Of a DNA stretch of 50,092 nucleotides, positions 17,767-25,524 are shown in pieces. The DNA lies in assembly GCF_000515115.1 (NCBI RefSeq), contig NZ_KI911537.1, positions 1-50,092 of the forward strand, in the 5' to 3' direction. A program made the position numbers and the translations under genes. A model generated the notes under the pieces. That model made no database searches and had not been told where the DNA came from. It saw nothing but the letters and a program-made list of their open reading frames with translations. The first letter of the stretch is position 1; every line of letters begins with the position of its first letter. The stretch is from Nocardiopsis sp. CNT312 (GTDB lineage Bacteria; Actinomycetota; Actinomycetes; Streptosporangiales; Streptosporangiaceae).

Positions 17767-17807
17767 GGGGCGGGCCCGGGCCGCTGACCGCGGCCCGGGC
17801 CCGCCCC
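17767..17807 (-). terminator. Terminator of the ctaE-qcrCAB operon
   Basis: A perfect 18-bp stem with a 5-nt loop (TGACC on the plus strand), 22 bp beyond the qcrB stop. Confidence 0.8.
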
Positions 17808-17828
17808 GGTGTCGGAGCGCTCCGGCGC

Positions 17829-19469
17829 CTAGTGTGCGCCCGAGCTCTCGCTCTCGGAGTGGTGCAGGTGGTGGCCGCTGTGCGGCTCCACGTCGTCCAC
17901 CGACACGTTGTCCTTCGTGTACCAGTGCGCCAGGGCCCTGCGGAACCGCCCCTTGGCCTTGCGGGCCTCGGGGTTCTCCACACCCTTGTCGTCGGTGTCC
18001 TCGACCAGCGCGGTGGAGGTGATGGTGGGCTTGCTCTGGAGCACGTCGACCGTGTCCTGAGAGCTCTCCTTGTGCACCTCGACGAACTCACCGCCCGACA
18101 GCTGCCGGATGGTCCCGCTCTCGTACCCGTGCTCCAGGGTCTCGCGGTCGCGCCGCTGCAGGCCCAGACAGATCCGCTTGGTGACGATGAACGCCACGAT
18201 CGGACCCACGATGAAGAGCACCCGGAAGATGTAGGTGGTCAGGTACAGGTTGATGGAGAAGGTCTCCGACAGGATGTCGTTCGACCCGGCCAGCCACAGG
18301 ACACCGTAGGCGACGACCGCGGCGACGCCCAGCCCGGTGCGGACCGGGGCGTTGCGCGGACGGTCGGCGACGTTGTGCGCCCTCTTGTCCCCGGTGATCC
18401 ACGCCTCCAAGAACGGCCACACGCCCATCACGCCGAACAGCAGGCCCATGGCCCCCAGCCCCGGCACGAGCACGGCCACCGGAACCGCGTACCCGAAGAT
18501 CTGGAAGTCCAGGGTGTTCGGGAAGATGCGCAGCGCGCCCTCCATGAAGCCCATGTACCAGTCCGGCTGGAGGCCGGAGGTGATGGAGGTTGGTGTGAAC
18601 GGACCGAACAGGTGGATCGGGTTGATCTGGACGAACCCGCTCAGCCCCGCGATGACGGCGAACGTAAAGAAGAAGAACCCGCCGGCCTTGATCGCGAAGC
18701 CCGGCCACATCGGCGTTCCCACGACCGTCCTGTTGGACTTGCCGGTCCCCGGGTACTGAGTGTGCTTCTGGTGCCACAGGATCATGAAGTGCGCCACGAT
18801 CAGCGCCAGCAGAATCGCCGGGAGCAGCAGGATGTGCAGCATGTACAGGCGCGCGATGATGACGTCCCCGGGGAACTCGCCCCCGAACAGGAACATGGAG
18901 ATGTAGGTCCCCACCACCGGCAGGGCCAGCATCACGCCCTGGAGGATGCGCACGCCCATACCGGAGGGCAGGTCGTCCGGCAGCGAGTAGCCGAACAGGC
19001 CCTCGATCATCGCGATGGCGAAGATCGCCACTCCGATGAGCCAGTTGATCTCGCGCGGCTTGCGGAACGCGCCCGTGAAGAACACGCGCAGCGCGTGCAC
19101 CACGAGCGAGGCCACGAAGATGAGCGCGGCCCAGTGGTGGATCTGCCGGACGAGGAACCCACCGCGCACATCGAAGTCGATGTACAGGGTGGAGGCGTAG
19201 GCCTCGCTCATCTCCACGCCCTGGAGGCGCTCGTAGGAGCCGTCGTAGACGATCTCGGCCATGCTCGGCTTGAACCACAGCGTCAGGAAGACGCCCGTGA
19301 GGAGCAGGATGATGAACGAGTACAGCGCGATCTCGCCCAGCATGAACGACCAGTGGTTCGGGAAGACCTTGCGCAGGTTCTTCTCGCCGGTCTTGGCCAG
19401 GTGGAAGCGGTCGTCGATGAAGTTCCCGACGCCGCGCAGAGCCTTGGGTGCTTGCGTGGTCTTACTCAT
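17829..19469 (-). CDS. qcrB: Menaquinol-cytochrome c reductase cytochrome b subunit QcrB
   Basis: A 546-aa integral membrane protein with about eight helices. Heme-ligand histidine pairs are expected in helices II and IV (VRQIHHWAALIFVASLVVHALR, MLHILLLPAILLALIVAHF). The Qo-site segment here reads QPDWYMG. The protein continues about 120 residues past the last helix, ending in a His-rich tail (PHSGHHLHHSESESSGAH). It is the b-type core of the bcc-aa3 supercomplex, moving electrons from menaquinol to QcrA and QcrC. It starts 3 bp after the qcrA stop. Confidence 0.96.
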   Translation of the reverse strand: MSKTTQAPKALRGVGNFIDDRFHLAKTGEKNLRKVFPNHWSFMLGEIALYSFIILLLTGVFLTLWFKPSMAEIVYDGSYERLQGVEMSEAYASTLYIDFDVRGGFLVRQIHHWAALIFVASLVVHALRVFFTGAFRKPREINWLIGVAIFAIAMIEGLFGYSLPDDLPSGMGVRILQGVMLALPVVGTYISMFLFGGEFPGDVIIARLYMLHILLLPAILLALIVAHFMILWHQKHTQYPGTGKSNRTVVGTPMWPGFAIKAGGFFFFTFAVIAGLSGFVQINPIHLFGPFTPTSITSGLQPDWYMGFMEGALRIFPNTLDFQIFGYAVPVAVLVPGLGAMGLLFGVMGVWPFLEAWITGDKRAHNVADRPRNAPVRTGLGVAAVVAYGVLWLAGSNDILSETFSINLYLTTYIFRVLFIVGPIVAFIVTKRICLGLQRRDRETLEHGYESGTIRQLSGGEFVEVHKESSQDTVDVLQSKPTITSTALVEDTDDKGVENPEARKAKGRFRRALAHWYTKDNVSVDDVEPHSGHHLHHSESESSGAH

Positions 19470-19472
19470 CGA

Positions 19473-20621
19473 CTAGTCCTTCGCATAGTCCCAGAACGTC
19501 GGACCGGGGGCTTCGGGGAAGTCACCGGTCGCGATGAGGTAGCCCTCGTCGTCGACCCCGATCGGCAACTGCGGCAGCGGCCGGTGCGCCGGGCCGAAGA
19601 CCACCTTGGCGCCGTCGGCGGCATCGAAGGTGGACTGGTGGCACGGGCACAGGATGCGGTGCGTGGTCCGCTCGTACAGGGCCGCCGGGCAGCCGACGTG
19701 GGTGCAGATCTTCGAGTAGGCGACGATCCCGTCGTAGGTCCAGTTGAGCCTCGACTGGTCGCCCTCGACGTTCTCGTTCATCCCCGGCTTGTAGTCGGCC
19801 TCGGGGATCTTGATCAGCAGGATGACGGACTTGGCCTTCTCGTTGAGGCTCAGGTGGTGGCCGCCGTCGCCGTGGCCCTCCTCCCCACCGTGCCCACCCG
19901 GGTCGGGCAGGGCGCTGATCATGCCGTTGGGGGCGTTCTCCAGGTCCTCCGCCTTGATCTGGCGGTCGGTGCCCTCCACCACCATCCGCATGCCGTCGGC
20001 CCAGATGGTGTTCTTCAGCTTGTCGCCGGGCAGGGGGCCCGTGTCGCGCAGCAGCACGATCGGGGCCAGGCCCAGCGGCAGCATGGCCGCGATGAGCGTC
20101 CGCCGCATCAGCGGGCGCTTGGTGATGCCGCTCTCGTCGGCCCCCCGCATGAAGAAGGCCCCGAAGGAGCCCTTCTCCTCCTCGCTGGAAGGCAGCTCGT
20201 CGTAGGGCGAGGAGACCTCGTAGTGGGGCATCACGTTGCGCGCCCACACGGTCATCCCGGCACCGATACCGAACATCGCCAGGGTGAGCGATCCGCCCAG
20301 GAGCATGTTCGAGTACTGGGCGATCTGCGGGTCCGCGATCGCCGGAGTGCCCTGCGCGTTCGGGGGGAACAGGAAGTAGGAGACCAGGAACCCGACACCG
20401 CCCAGGAAGGCGAGGACGAACCACACCGCGGCGATCCGCTCGCCCCGGCGCTGCTGCTCCTCTGGGTGCGCGTGGGTCTCCGACGCGGGGTAGGGCCCCT
20501 CGTGCGCGGCGTCCGTCGCGGACACGGCGGCGACCGCCCTCTCCTCGGAGGACTCGGAGGGGGTACCGAGCACGCGCTCGGGCCCCTCGGCCCGGTTCTT
20601 GTCGTTGCTGTTGTCAGTCAT
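19473..20621 (-). CDS. qcrA: Rieske iron-sulfur subunit QcrA
   Basis: A 382-aa protein with an acidic, low-complexity N-terminus, three membrane helices and a C-terminal Rieske domain. Its [2Fe-2S] ligands are seen in CTHVGCP and CPCHQSTF (Cys-His and Cys-His pairs), and the cluster-binding loop ends GPAHRPLPQLPI. A Gly/His-rich insertion (GGHGGEEGHGDGGHH) precedes the Rieske fold. ATG 20621 overlaps the end of qcrC by 8 bp; GTG 20627 is an alternative. It accepts electrons from menaquinol in the bcc complex. Confidence 0.94.
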   Translation of the reverse strand: MTDNSNDKNRAEGPERVLGTPSESSEERAVAAVSATDAAHEGPYPASETHAHPEEQQRRGERIAAVWFVLAFLGGVGFLVSYFLFPPNAQGTPAIADPQIAQYSNMLLGGSLTLAMFGIGAGMTVWARNVMPHYEVSSPYDELPSSEEEKGSFGAFFMRGADESGITKRPLMRRTLIAAMLPLGLAPIVLLRDTGPLPGDKLKNTIWADGMRMVVEGTDRQIKAEDLENAPNGMISALPDPGGHGGEEGHGDGGHHLSLNEKAKSVILLIKIPEADYKPGMNENVEGDQSRLNWTYDGIVAYSKICTHVGCPAALYERTTHRILCPCHQSTFDAADGAKVVFGPAHRPLPQLPIGVDDEGYLIATGDFPEAPGPTFWDYAKD

Positions 20622-21585
20622 GTGCACGCTGCTTCGCGGTGATCCAGATCGCGCAGGCGACGATCAGGGCCAGACCGATGGTCCAGGAGATGAAACCCTC
20701 CGCGACCTGGCCGACACGCTCCAGGTCGAAGATGCCGCCGGCGTTGGGCTCGGCCTGCAGGGTCTTCACGTAGGAGATGAGCTCCTGCTTCTCGTCCGAG
20801 GTGATGACCATGTCGTTGAACATCGGCATGGCACCGGGTCCGGTGACCATGGCCTCGTAGATCTCACGGGGCGTGGCCTCGTGGATCTCGGGGGCCCACC
20901 GGCCGTCGGTGAGGGCACCGCCGCCGCCGGACCAACCGTGGCAGTGCGCACAGTTGGTCAGGTAGAGCTGCATACCCATCTCGGTGTCGTCGGCGCCCTC
21001 GATGTACTCGTCGTAGGCGGCCTCGTACTCGGCGAGCGCCGCCTCGTACTCGGTGTGGGCCTCCTCCTCGGCCTCGTCGAAGGCCTCCTCGGAGTCGTAG
21101 TCGGCCCGGTTGGGCTCGAAGTCCTCCGGCTGGGGGGCGGAGCCCGGGATGCCGTAGGGGACATCGGCCCCGCTCTCGCCGTCCCTGATCTCGGCGTTGT
21201 AGTACGCGATCAGATGGTCCAGGTCCTGCTCGGACATGACCATGTCCCGGCGCGGCATCTGGACATCCGGGTTCACCGACGGCATACGGCCGGTACTGAC
21301 CTGGAAGTCGATCGCGGCGGAGCCGACCTCGCGCAGGTCCGGTCCGGTGTCGCTGCCGGAGCCGTCCAGGCCGTGGCACGAGGCGCACGTCTGGTCGAAG
21401 ACGGTCTTGCCCTCGGCGATGTCCACGTCGTCGGGCGACGGGGCCTCAGCGGCGAGGGTCTGCGCTTGGGCCTGGTCGGAGGTGGGGGCCAGGGCGGCGT
21501 ACCCCACCCCGAACAGGGCGAGCGCGAGGATGACGACGGCATACCCCGCGAGGGGATGCCGTCGCCGCGCGGTAATCCATTTCAC
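20614..21585 (-). CDS. qcrC: Diheme cytochrome c subunit QcrC
   Basis: A 323-aa membrane-anchored cytochrome with an N-terminal anchor helix (about 13-33), two heme c motifs (CASCH at 67-71, CAHCH at 212-216) and a C-terminal helix (about 296-315). The two heme domains pass electrons directly to cytochrome aa3, so no soluble cytochrome c is needed. Relatives I know are about 270-280 aa. The extra length is an acidic Glu/Ala/Tyr-rich stretch at about 151-200 between the heme domains. It lies between ctaE and qcrA in the operon. Confidence 0.94.
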   Translation of the reverse strand: MKWITARRRHPLAGYAVVILALALFGVGYAALAPTSDQAQAQTLAAEAPSPDDVDIAEGKTVFDQTCASCHGLDGSGSDTGPDLREVGSAAIDFQVSTGRMPSVNPDVQMPRRDMVMSEQDLDHLIAYYNAEIRDGESGADVPYGIPGSAPQPEDFEPNRADYDSEEAFDEAEEEAHTEYEAALAEYEAAYDEYIEGADDTEMGMQLYLTNCAHCHGWSGGGGALTDGRWAPEIHEATPREIYEAMVTGPGAMPMFNDMVITSDEKQELISYVKTLQAEPNAGGIFDLERVGQVAEGFISWTIGLALIVACAIWITAKQRAHD

Positions 21586-21602
21586 GGTTTCCCCGTTCCG
21601 GG

Positions 21603-22229
21603 TTACTGGATGAAGTAGATGGTTGCGAACAGAGCGATCCAGACCACGTCGACGAAGTGCCAGTAGTAGGACACGACGATCGCACTGGTCGCCTGCTGGT
21701 GAGTGAAGCGCTTCGCGGCGTACGTTCGTCCCAGCATGATGAGGAACGCGATGAGGCCACCGATGACGTGCATCCCGTGGAAGCCCGTGGTCAGGTAGAA
21801 CATCGACCCGTAGGCGCTCGACTGGAGTGTCAGCCCCTCGTGGACGATGAGCTCGTAGTACTCATAGGCCTGGCCCAAGACGAAGAACAGGCCCATGAAG
21901 AACGTCAGGAAGAACCACGCGCGCAGCTTCTTGACGTCACCGCGCTCAGCGGCCCAGACGCCGAACTGCGCGGTGAAGCTGGAAGCCACCAGGACGATGG
22001 TGATCGCGCTGGCCCAGGGCACGTTGAGGTGCGTGTCCGGCCACGCGCCGAGCTCCGGGTTGCCGTTGGTCACCGATCGGATGGTGAAGTACATCGCGAA
22101 CAGCGCTGCGAAGAACATGAGTTCGTTGGACAACCAGACGATGGTTCCAACGCTCACCAGGTCAGGACGCTTTGCCGCACCATGCGCTGGTGTCGGTGCT
22201 GTTTTGGGGTTCGCGGTTGCTGTCGCCAC
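21603..22229 (-). CDS. ctaE: Cytochrome c oxidase subunit III CtaE
   Basis: A 208-aa protein with five membrane helices and family signatures [26 protein letters not shown] and [13 protein letters not shown]. First gene of the ctaE-qcrC-qcrA-qcrB operon. GTG 22229 is preceded by no Shine-Dalgarno but by TAATAA about 7 nt upstream, so a leaderless mRNA is possible. The remaining oxidase subunits (ctaC, ctaD, ctaF) lie 11 kb away on the same strand. Confidence 0.95.
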   Translation of the reverse strand: MATATANPKTAPTPAHGAAKRPDLVSVGTIVWLSNELMFFAALFAMYFTIRSVTNGNPELGAWPDTHLNVPWASAITIVLVASSFTAQFGVWAAERGDVKKLRAWFFLTFFMGLFFVLGQAYEYYELIVHEGLTLQSSAYGSMFYLTTGFHGMHVIGGLIAFLIMLGRTYAAKRFTHQQATSAIVVSYYWHFVDVVWIALFATIYFIQ

Positions 22230-22690
22230 GGGAGCATTATTACGGCATCTCGCGAAGACCCGTATCCGACCCCCCGTAAGGGAGCGGATCGGTACCGGTC
22301 ATGGACCGTCAGGCCTGCCGGAGCGGGGCGTTCACCGTGACCCGGGCGTTACTGTAGCGGCTCGGGGCCCGTTCCCGGCCCCGCGACGCGCCCACGGGCG
22401 GCGGCGGGCGCTGTTTCCGGCGCGGGCACGGCGATCCCTACCCCCCTGCGGGCACCCGAACCCGACCCGTGTCACCCAGCGGCATCAAAAGTATCACTGT
22501 TGGGCAACGCACCCCCGAAGCGGCTGGAACACGGCAGCGCACGGTGCCGGCCTCCCCCGGACGGGGATGCCCCGCACCGCTGTCTGGGCAGCCGGGCCGC
22601 GAGGCAATAGAGTCGTGGGAACAACAGCCGACAAGGGCCCCAGCCGCATCCGCGGACGGCCCGGGACAGACGTGATGGGACGGTTGCGCG
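22230..22690. other. Divergent regulatory region, ctaE / receiver-trpD
   Basis: A 461-bp gap without a credible gene. An A/T-rich patch (CATTATTACGG, 22235-22245) next to ctaE is its likely -10 region. TAGAGT at 22608-22613 is a -10 candidate for the plus-strand receiver gene. No riboswitch or leader peptide was recognised. Confidence 0.45.
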
Positions 22691-23128
22691 ATGGTGGACA
22701 GCGGTACGGAGACGGGTTCCAGGATGCGCGTGCTGGTCTACAGCGACAAGGCCGACACCCGCGAGCAGGTCCGGCTGGCCGTCGGCCGCCGACCTGCCGC
22801 GGACGTGCCCAAGGTGGAGTTCGTGGAGTGCGCGACCGCCCCGGCGGCCCTGCGCCGACTGGAGTCGACCGACCGGGCCGAGCGGATCGACATCGCCCTC
22901 CTCGACGGCGAGGCCGCCCCGGTGGGCGGCATGGGCCTGTGCCGCCAGATCAAGGACGAGATCTACCACTGCCCGCCGGTGCTGCTGCTGGTCGGCCGCC
23001 GCGACGACGGCTGGCTCGCGACCTGGTCGCAGGCCGAGCAGGTGGTGAGCCACCCGATCGACCCGGTCGCCCTGGCCGAGGCCCTGGCCGACCTCATGCG
23101 CCGGCGCACCGCGGCCCTGAGCGGCTGA
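22691..23128 (+). CDS. Atypical CheY-like receiver protein
   Basis: A 145-aa single-domain protein with a receiver fold. Strand 1 is RVLVYSD and the presumed phospho-acceptor is D72 in IALLDGEAA. The usual acidic pair is reduced to one Asp, the conserved Thr/Ser after strand 4 is absent (VLLLVGR), and the Lys after strand 5 is replaced by His (SHPIDP). It is therefore probably not a normal phospho-switch. There is no output domain. It lies 79 bp before trpD, a pairing I recall from other actinomycetes. Starts at 22691 or 22724 (MRVLVYSD) are both possible. Confidence 0.8.
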   Translation: MVDSGTETGSRMRVLVYSDKADTREQVRLAVGRRPAADVPKVEFVECATAPAALRRLESTDRAERIDIALLDGEAAPVGGMGLCRQIKDEIYHCPPVLLLVGRRDDGWLATWSQAEQVVSHPIDPVALAEALADLMRRRTAALSG

Positions 23129-23207
23129 CCCGGAGGACCGCCGACCCGCACCGGGCGGCCACGCGCCACCGCCCGCCCCGTCCCGCACCGTGGAGCCCGA
23201 GGAAACC

Positions 23208-24284
23208 ATGAACACCGCCCCTGCCGACGCCCCCTCCGCCGTCACCGAGCGGAGTTGGCCCGCCCTGATCACCGCCCTGTTGGACGGCGTGACACTCAGT
23301 GCCTCCGACACCGGTTGGGCGATGAACGAGATCATGTCCGGCTCGGCGACCGACGCCCAGATCGCCGGGTTCGCCATCGCCCTGCGCTCCAAGGGGGAGG
23401 GCGTGTCCGAGGTGACCGGCCTCGCCCGCGGCATGCTCGACAACGCCGTCCGGATCTCCGTCTCCGGACCGACCCTGGACATCGTGGGTACCGGAGGCGA
23501 CCGGGCCCACACCGTGAACGTGTCGACCATGGCCTCGATCGTGGCCTCGGCGGCGGGCGCGCGCGTGGTCAAGCACGGCAACCGGGCCTCCTCCTCCTCC
23601 TGCGGGACGGCCGACGTCCTGGAACGGCTCGGCGTGGTCCTAGACCTGGCACCGGAGCTGACCGCCCGGGTCGCCGAGGAGACCGGCATCACCTTCTGCT
23701 TCGCCCCGGTCTTCCACCCCTCGTTCCGCTTCACCGCCAAGCCGCGCCGCGAACTGGCGGTCCCCACCGTCTTCAACTTCCTGGGTCCGCTGACCAACCC
23801 GGCACAGACCACCTCCGCCGCGATCGGCGTGTTCGACGCGCGCATGTGCGAGGTCATCGCGGGCGTGTTCGCCGAGCGCGGCACCTCCGCGGTGGTCTTC
23901 CGCGGCGACGACGGCCTAGACGAGCTCACCACGGCGACCACGTCGACCGTGTGGGTGGTGCGTGACGGCCGCGCCCGCAGGGAGAGCCTGGACCCGCTGG
24001 AGCTGGGCATCCCCCGTTCGGAGCCCGACGCCCTGCGCGGCGGCGACGTGGAGTTCAACGCCCAGGCGGTCCGCGACATGCTCGCGGGGCGCGAGGGGCC
24101 GGTCCGGGACGCGGTGCTGCTCAACGCCGGGGCTGCGCTGGCCGCCGTCGAGGGCGTGGGCGGCTCCCTCACCAAGGCCGTACGCATCGGCTACGAGCGC
24201 GCCGCCGCCGCCGTCGACAGCGGGGCGGCCCGGCGCACGCTCGACACCTGGGTGGAGACCACCCAGGGCCTGGCCAAGGAGTAG
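23208..24284 (+). CDS. trpD: Anthranilate phosphoribosyltransferase TrpD
   Basis: A 358-aa enzyme with the PRPP/Mg loop [26 protein letters not shown] (anthranilate and PRPP contacts) and [10 protein letters not shown]. It transfers anthranilate to PRPP, the second step of tryptophan synthesis. ATG 23208 follows GAGG by 5 nt; the earlier GTG 23190 has weaker support. It stands apart from other trp genes, as in Streptomyces and Mycobacterium, next to the respiratory operon. Confidence 0.95.
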   Translation: MNTAPADAPSAVTERSWPALITALLDGVTLSASDTGWAMNEIMSGSATDAQIAGFAIALRSKGEGVSEVTGLARGMLDNAVRISVSGPTLDIVGTGGDRAHTVNVSTMASIVASAAGARVVKHGNRASSSSCGTADVLERLGVVLDLAPELTARVAEETGITFCFAPVFHPSFRFTAKPRRELAVPTVFNFLGPLTNPAQTTSAAIGVFDARMCEVIAGVFAERGTSAVVFRGDDGLDELTTATTSTVWVVRDGRARRESLDPLELGIPRSEPDALRGGDVEFNAQAVRDMLAGREGPVRDAVLLNAGAALAAVEGVGGSLTKAVRIGYERAAAAVDSGAARRTLDTWVETTQGLAKE

Positions 24285-24429
24285 TTGTGTTTATGGTCCC
24301 TCGCAGGCTCGGGACGTGCTCGCGGCGTGGAGAACCGGCCTCTTCGTCGTCGCTACCGCCCCTGCTCGTTCCTCGCAGCTGCGGAGACTCCTCCTGCAGA
24401 CACCGGGGGCGCGCGCACCGGGCAGCGGT

Positions 24430-24705
24430 CTACCAGCCCAGGGCGAAGGCCGACTCCAGGTCGTGCCTGGAGTAGGCCTGGAACGAGATGTGGGTGTCGG
24501 AAGAGATCACGCCCGGGACCCTGTTCACGCGGCCGGGGATCACCTCGGCCAGCTCCTCGTGGCGGCGGACCCGCACCATGGCGACGAGGTCGACGCCGCC
24601 GGTCACCGAGTACACCTCGCTGACGCCGTCGATCCCGGCGATCGCCTCGGCGACCTCGGGGATGCGGTGGACCTCGGCCTTGATCATGACGATCGCGGTG
24701 ATCAC
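24430..24705 (-). CDS. Stand-alone Lrp/AsnC (RAM) ligand-binding domain protein
   Basis: A 91-aa protein covering only the alpha/beta RAM domain of Lrp/AsnC regulators (ITAIVMIKAEVHRIPEVAEA, GVSEVYSVTGGVDLVAMV) with no helix-turn-helix. Such proteins usually form decamers or mixed oligomers and bind amino acids. GTG 24705 is chosen because GGAGGA lies 6 nt upstream; a longer frame to 24744 would include the Shine-Dalgarno. It is convergent with trpD, and the 145-bp gap between them holds nothing recognisable. Confidence 0.85.
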   Translation of the reverse strand: MITAIVMIKAEVHRIPEVAEAIAGIDGVSEVYSVTGGVDLVAMVRVRRHEELAEVIPGRVNRVPGVISSDTHISFQAYSRHDLESAFALGW

Positions 24706-24759
24706 TGTTTCCTCCAGGAGCGGGTCTGGCACGGGCTGGCGCACCGGGCGCGGGCACGC

Positions 24760-25524
24760 TCAGTAGACGTCGGAGAGCCGCGTCCCGGAGCGCCATCGCA
24801 GCCGGTAGACCACCAGTCCCACGGCCGCCCCGGCGACGAACCCGTACACGTGCGCGGCGTAGGCGACGTTGGACCCGCTGCCGGGGGTGTTCGACGTGGT
24901 GACGTAGAGAAGGTACTGGAAGGCGAAGTAGCTTCCCACCACCGCCCAGCCGGGCAGCCGCAGCGGGACCAGGCCGAACACCAGCGTGGTGACCCTGCTG
25001 CGGAACTGCACGACGAGGTAGGCACCGAGCACACCGGAGATCGCACCGGAGGCCCCCACCATGGGTGCGGTGCCCTCGGTGGAGGTCAGCGCGTACCCGT
25101 AGGCCGCGGCCACCCCGGTGAGCAGGTACAGGACCAGGAAGCGGATCCGCCCGATCCGGTCCTCCACGACAGGGCCGAACACGAACAGGTAGACCATGTT
25201 GCCCAGCAGGTGGGCGGCGCCGCCGTGCAGGAACATGGAGGTGAACACTGACAGCCACACGGCCTTGCCGTCGAGGCCGCCGCACTCGGGCGTCGGCGGG
25301 GGCGCGAGGGCGGCCCGGCCGAGCATCTCGTCAGGGACCGCTCCCCAGAGCATGATGTAGTCGTCGATGGCGCAGTACCGGCCCACGACGTCGCTCGGGT
25401 ACCACACGGCGGTCGTCGCCAGCGGGGAGGCGAGGTAGACGAGGACGTTCACCGCGATCAGCGTGAAGGCCACCACCGGGGCGCGGCGGACCGGGTAGTC
25501 GTCATTGAGCGGGAGCGCGGCCAT
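24760..25524 (-). CDS. Rhomboid-family intramembrane serine protease
   Basis: A 254-aa polytopic membrane protein of about six or seven helices. The catalytic serine is in GASGAISG, the catalytic histidine in AHVYGFVAG, and the oxyanion/loop motif in FLHGGAAHLLGNMVYLF. A long extracytoplasmic loop after the first helix holds two cysteines (YCAID, PECGG) that could form a disulfide. Its start overlaps the last 23 bp of the nuclease gene, indicating coupled translation. The substrate is unknown. Confidence 0.9.
   Translation of the reverse strand: MAALPLNDDYPVRRAPVVAFTLIAVNVLVYLASPLATTAVWYPSDVVGRYCAIDDYIMLWGAVPDEMLGRAALAPPPTPECGGLDGKAVWLSVFTSMFLHGGAAHLLGNMVYLFVFGPVVEDRIGRIRFLVLYLLTGVAAAYGYALTSTEGTAPMVGASGAISGVLGAYLVVQFRSRVTTLVFGLVPLRLPGWAVVGSYFAFQYLLYVTTSNTPGSGSNVAYAAHVYGFVAGAAVGLVVYRLRWRSGTRLSDVY

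Noticed and set aside
17832..20642. Plus-strand open frame of 936 codons across qcrB and qcrA
   Set aside because: The minus strand carries two conserved respiratory subunits. The plus frame is an Arg/His/Asp-rich shadow.
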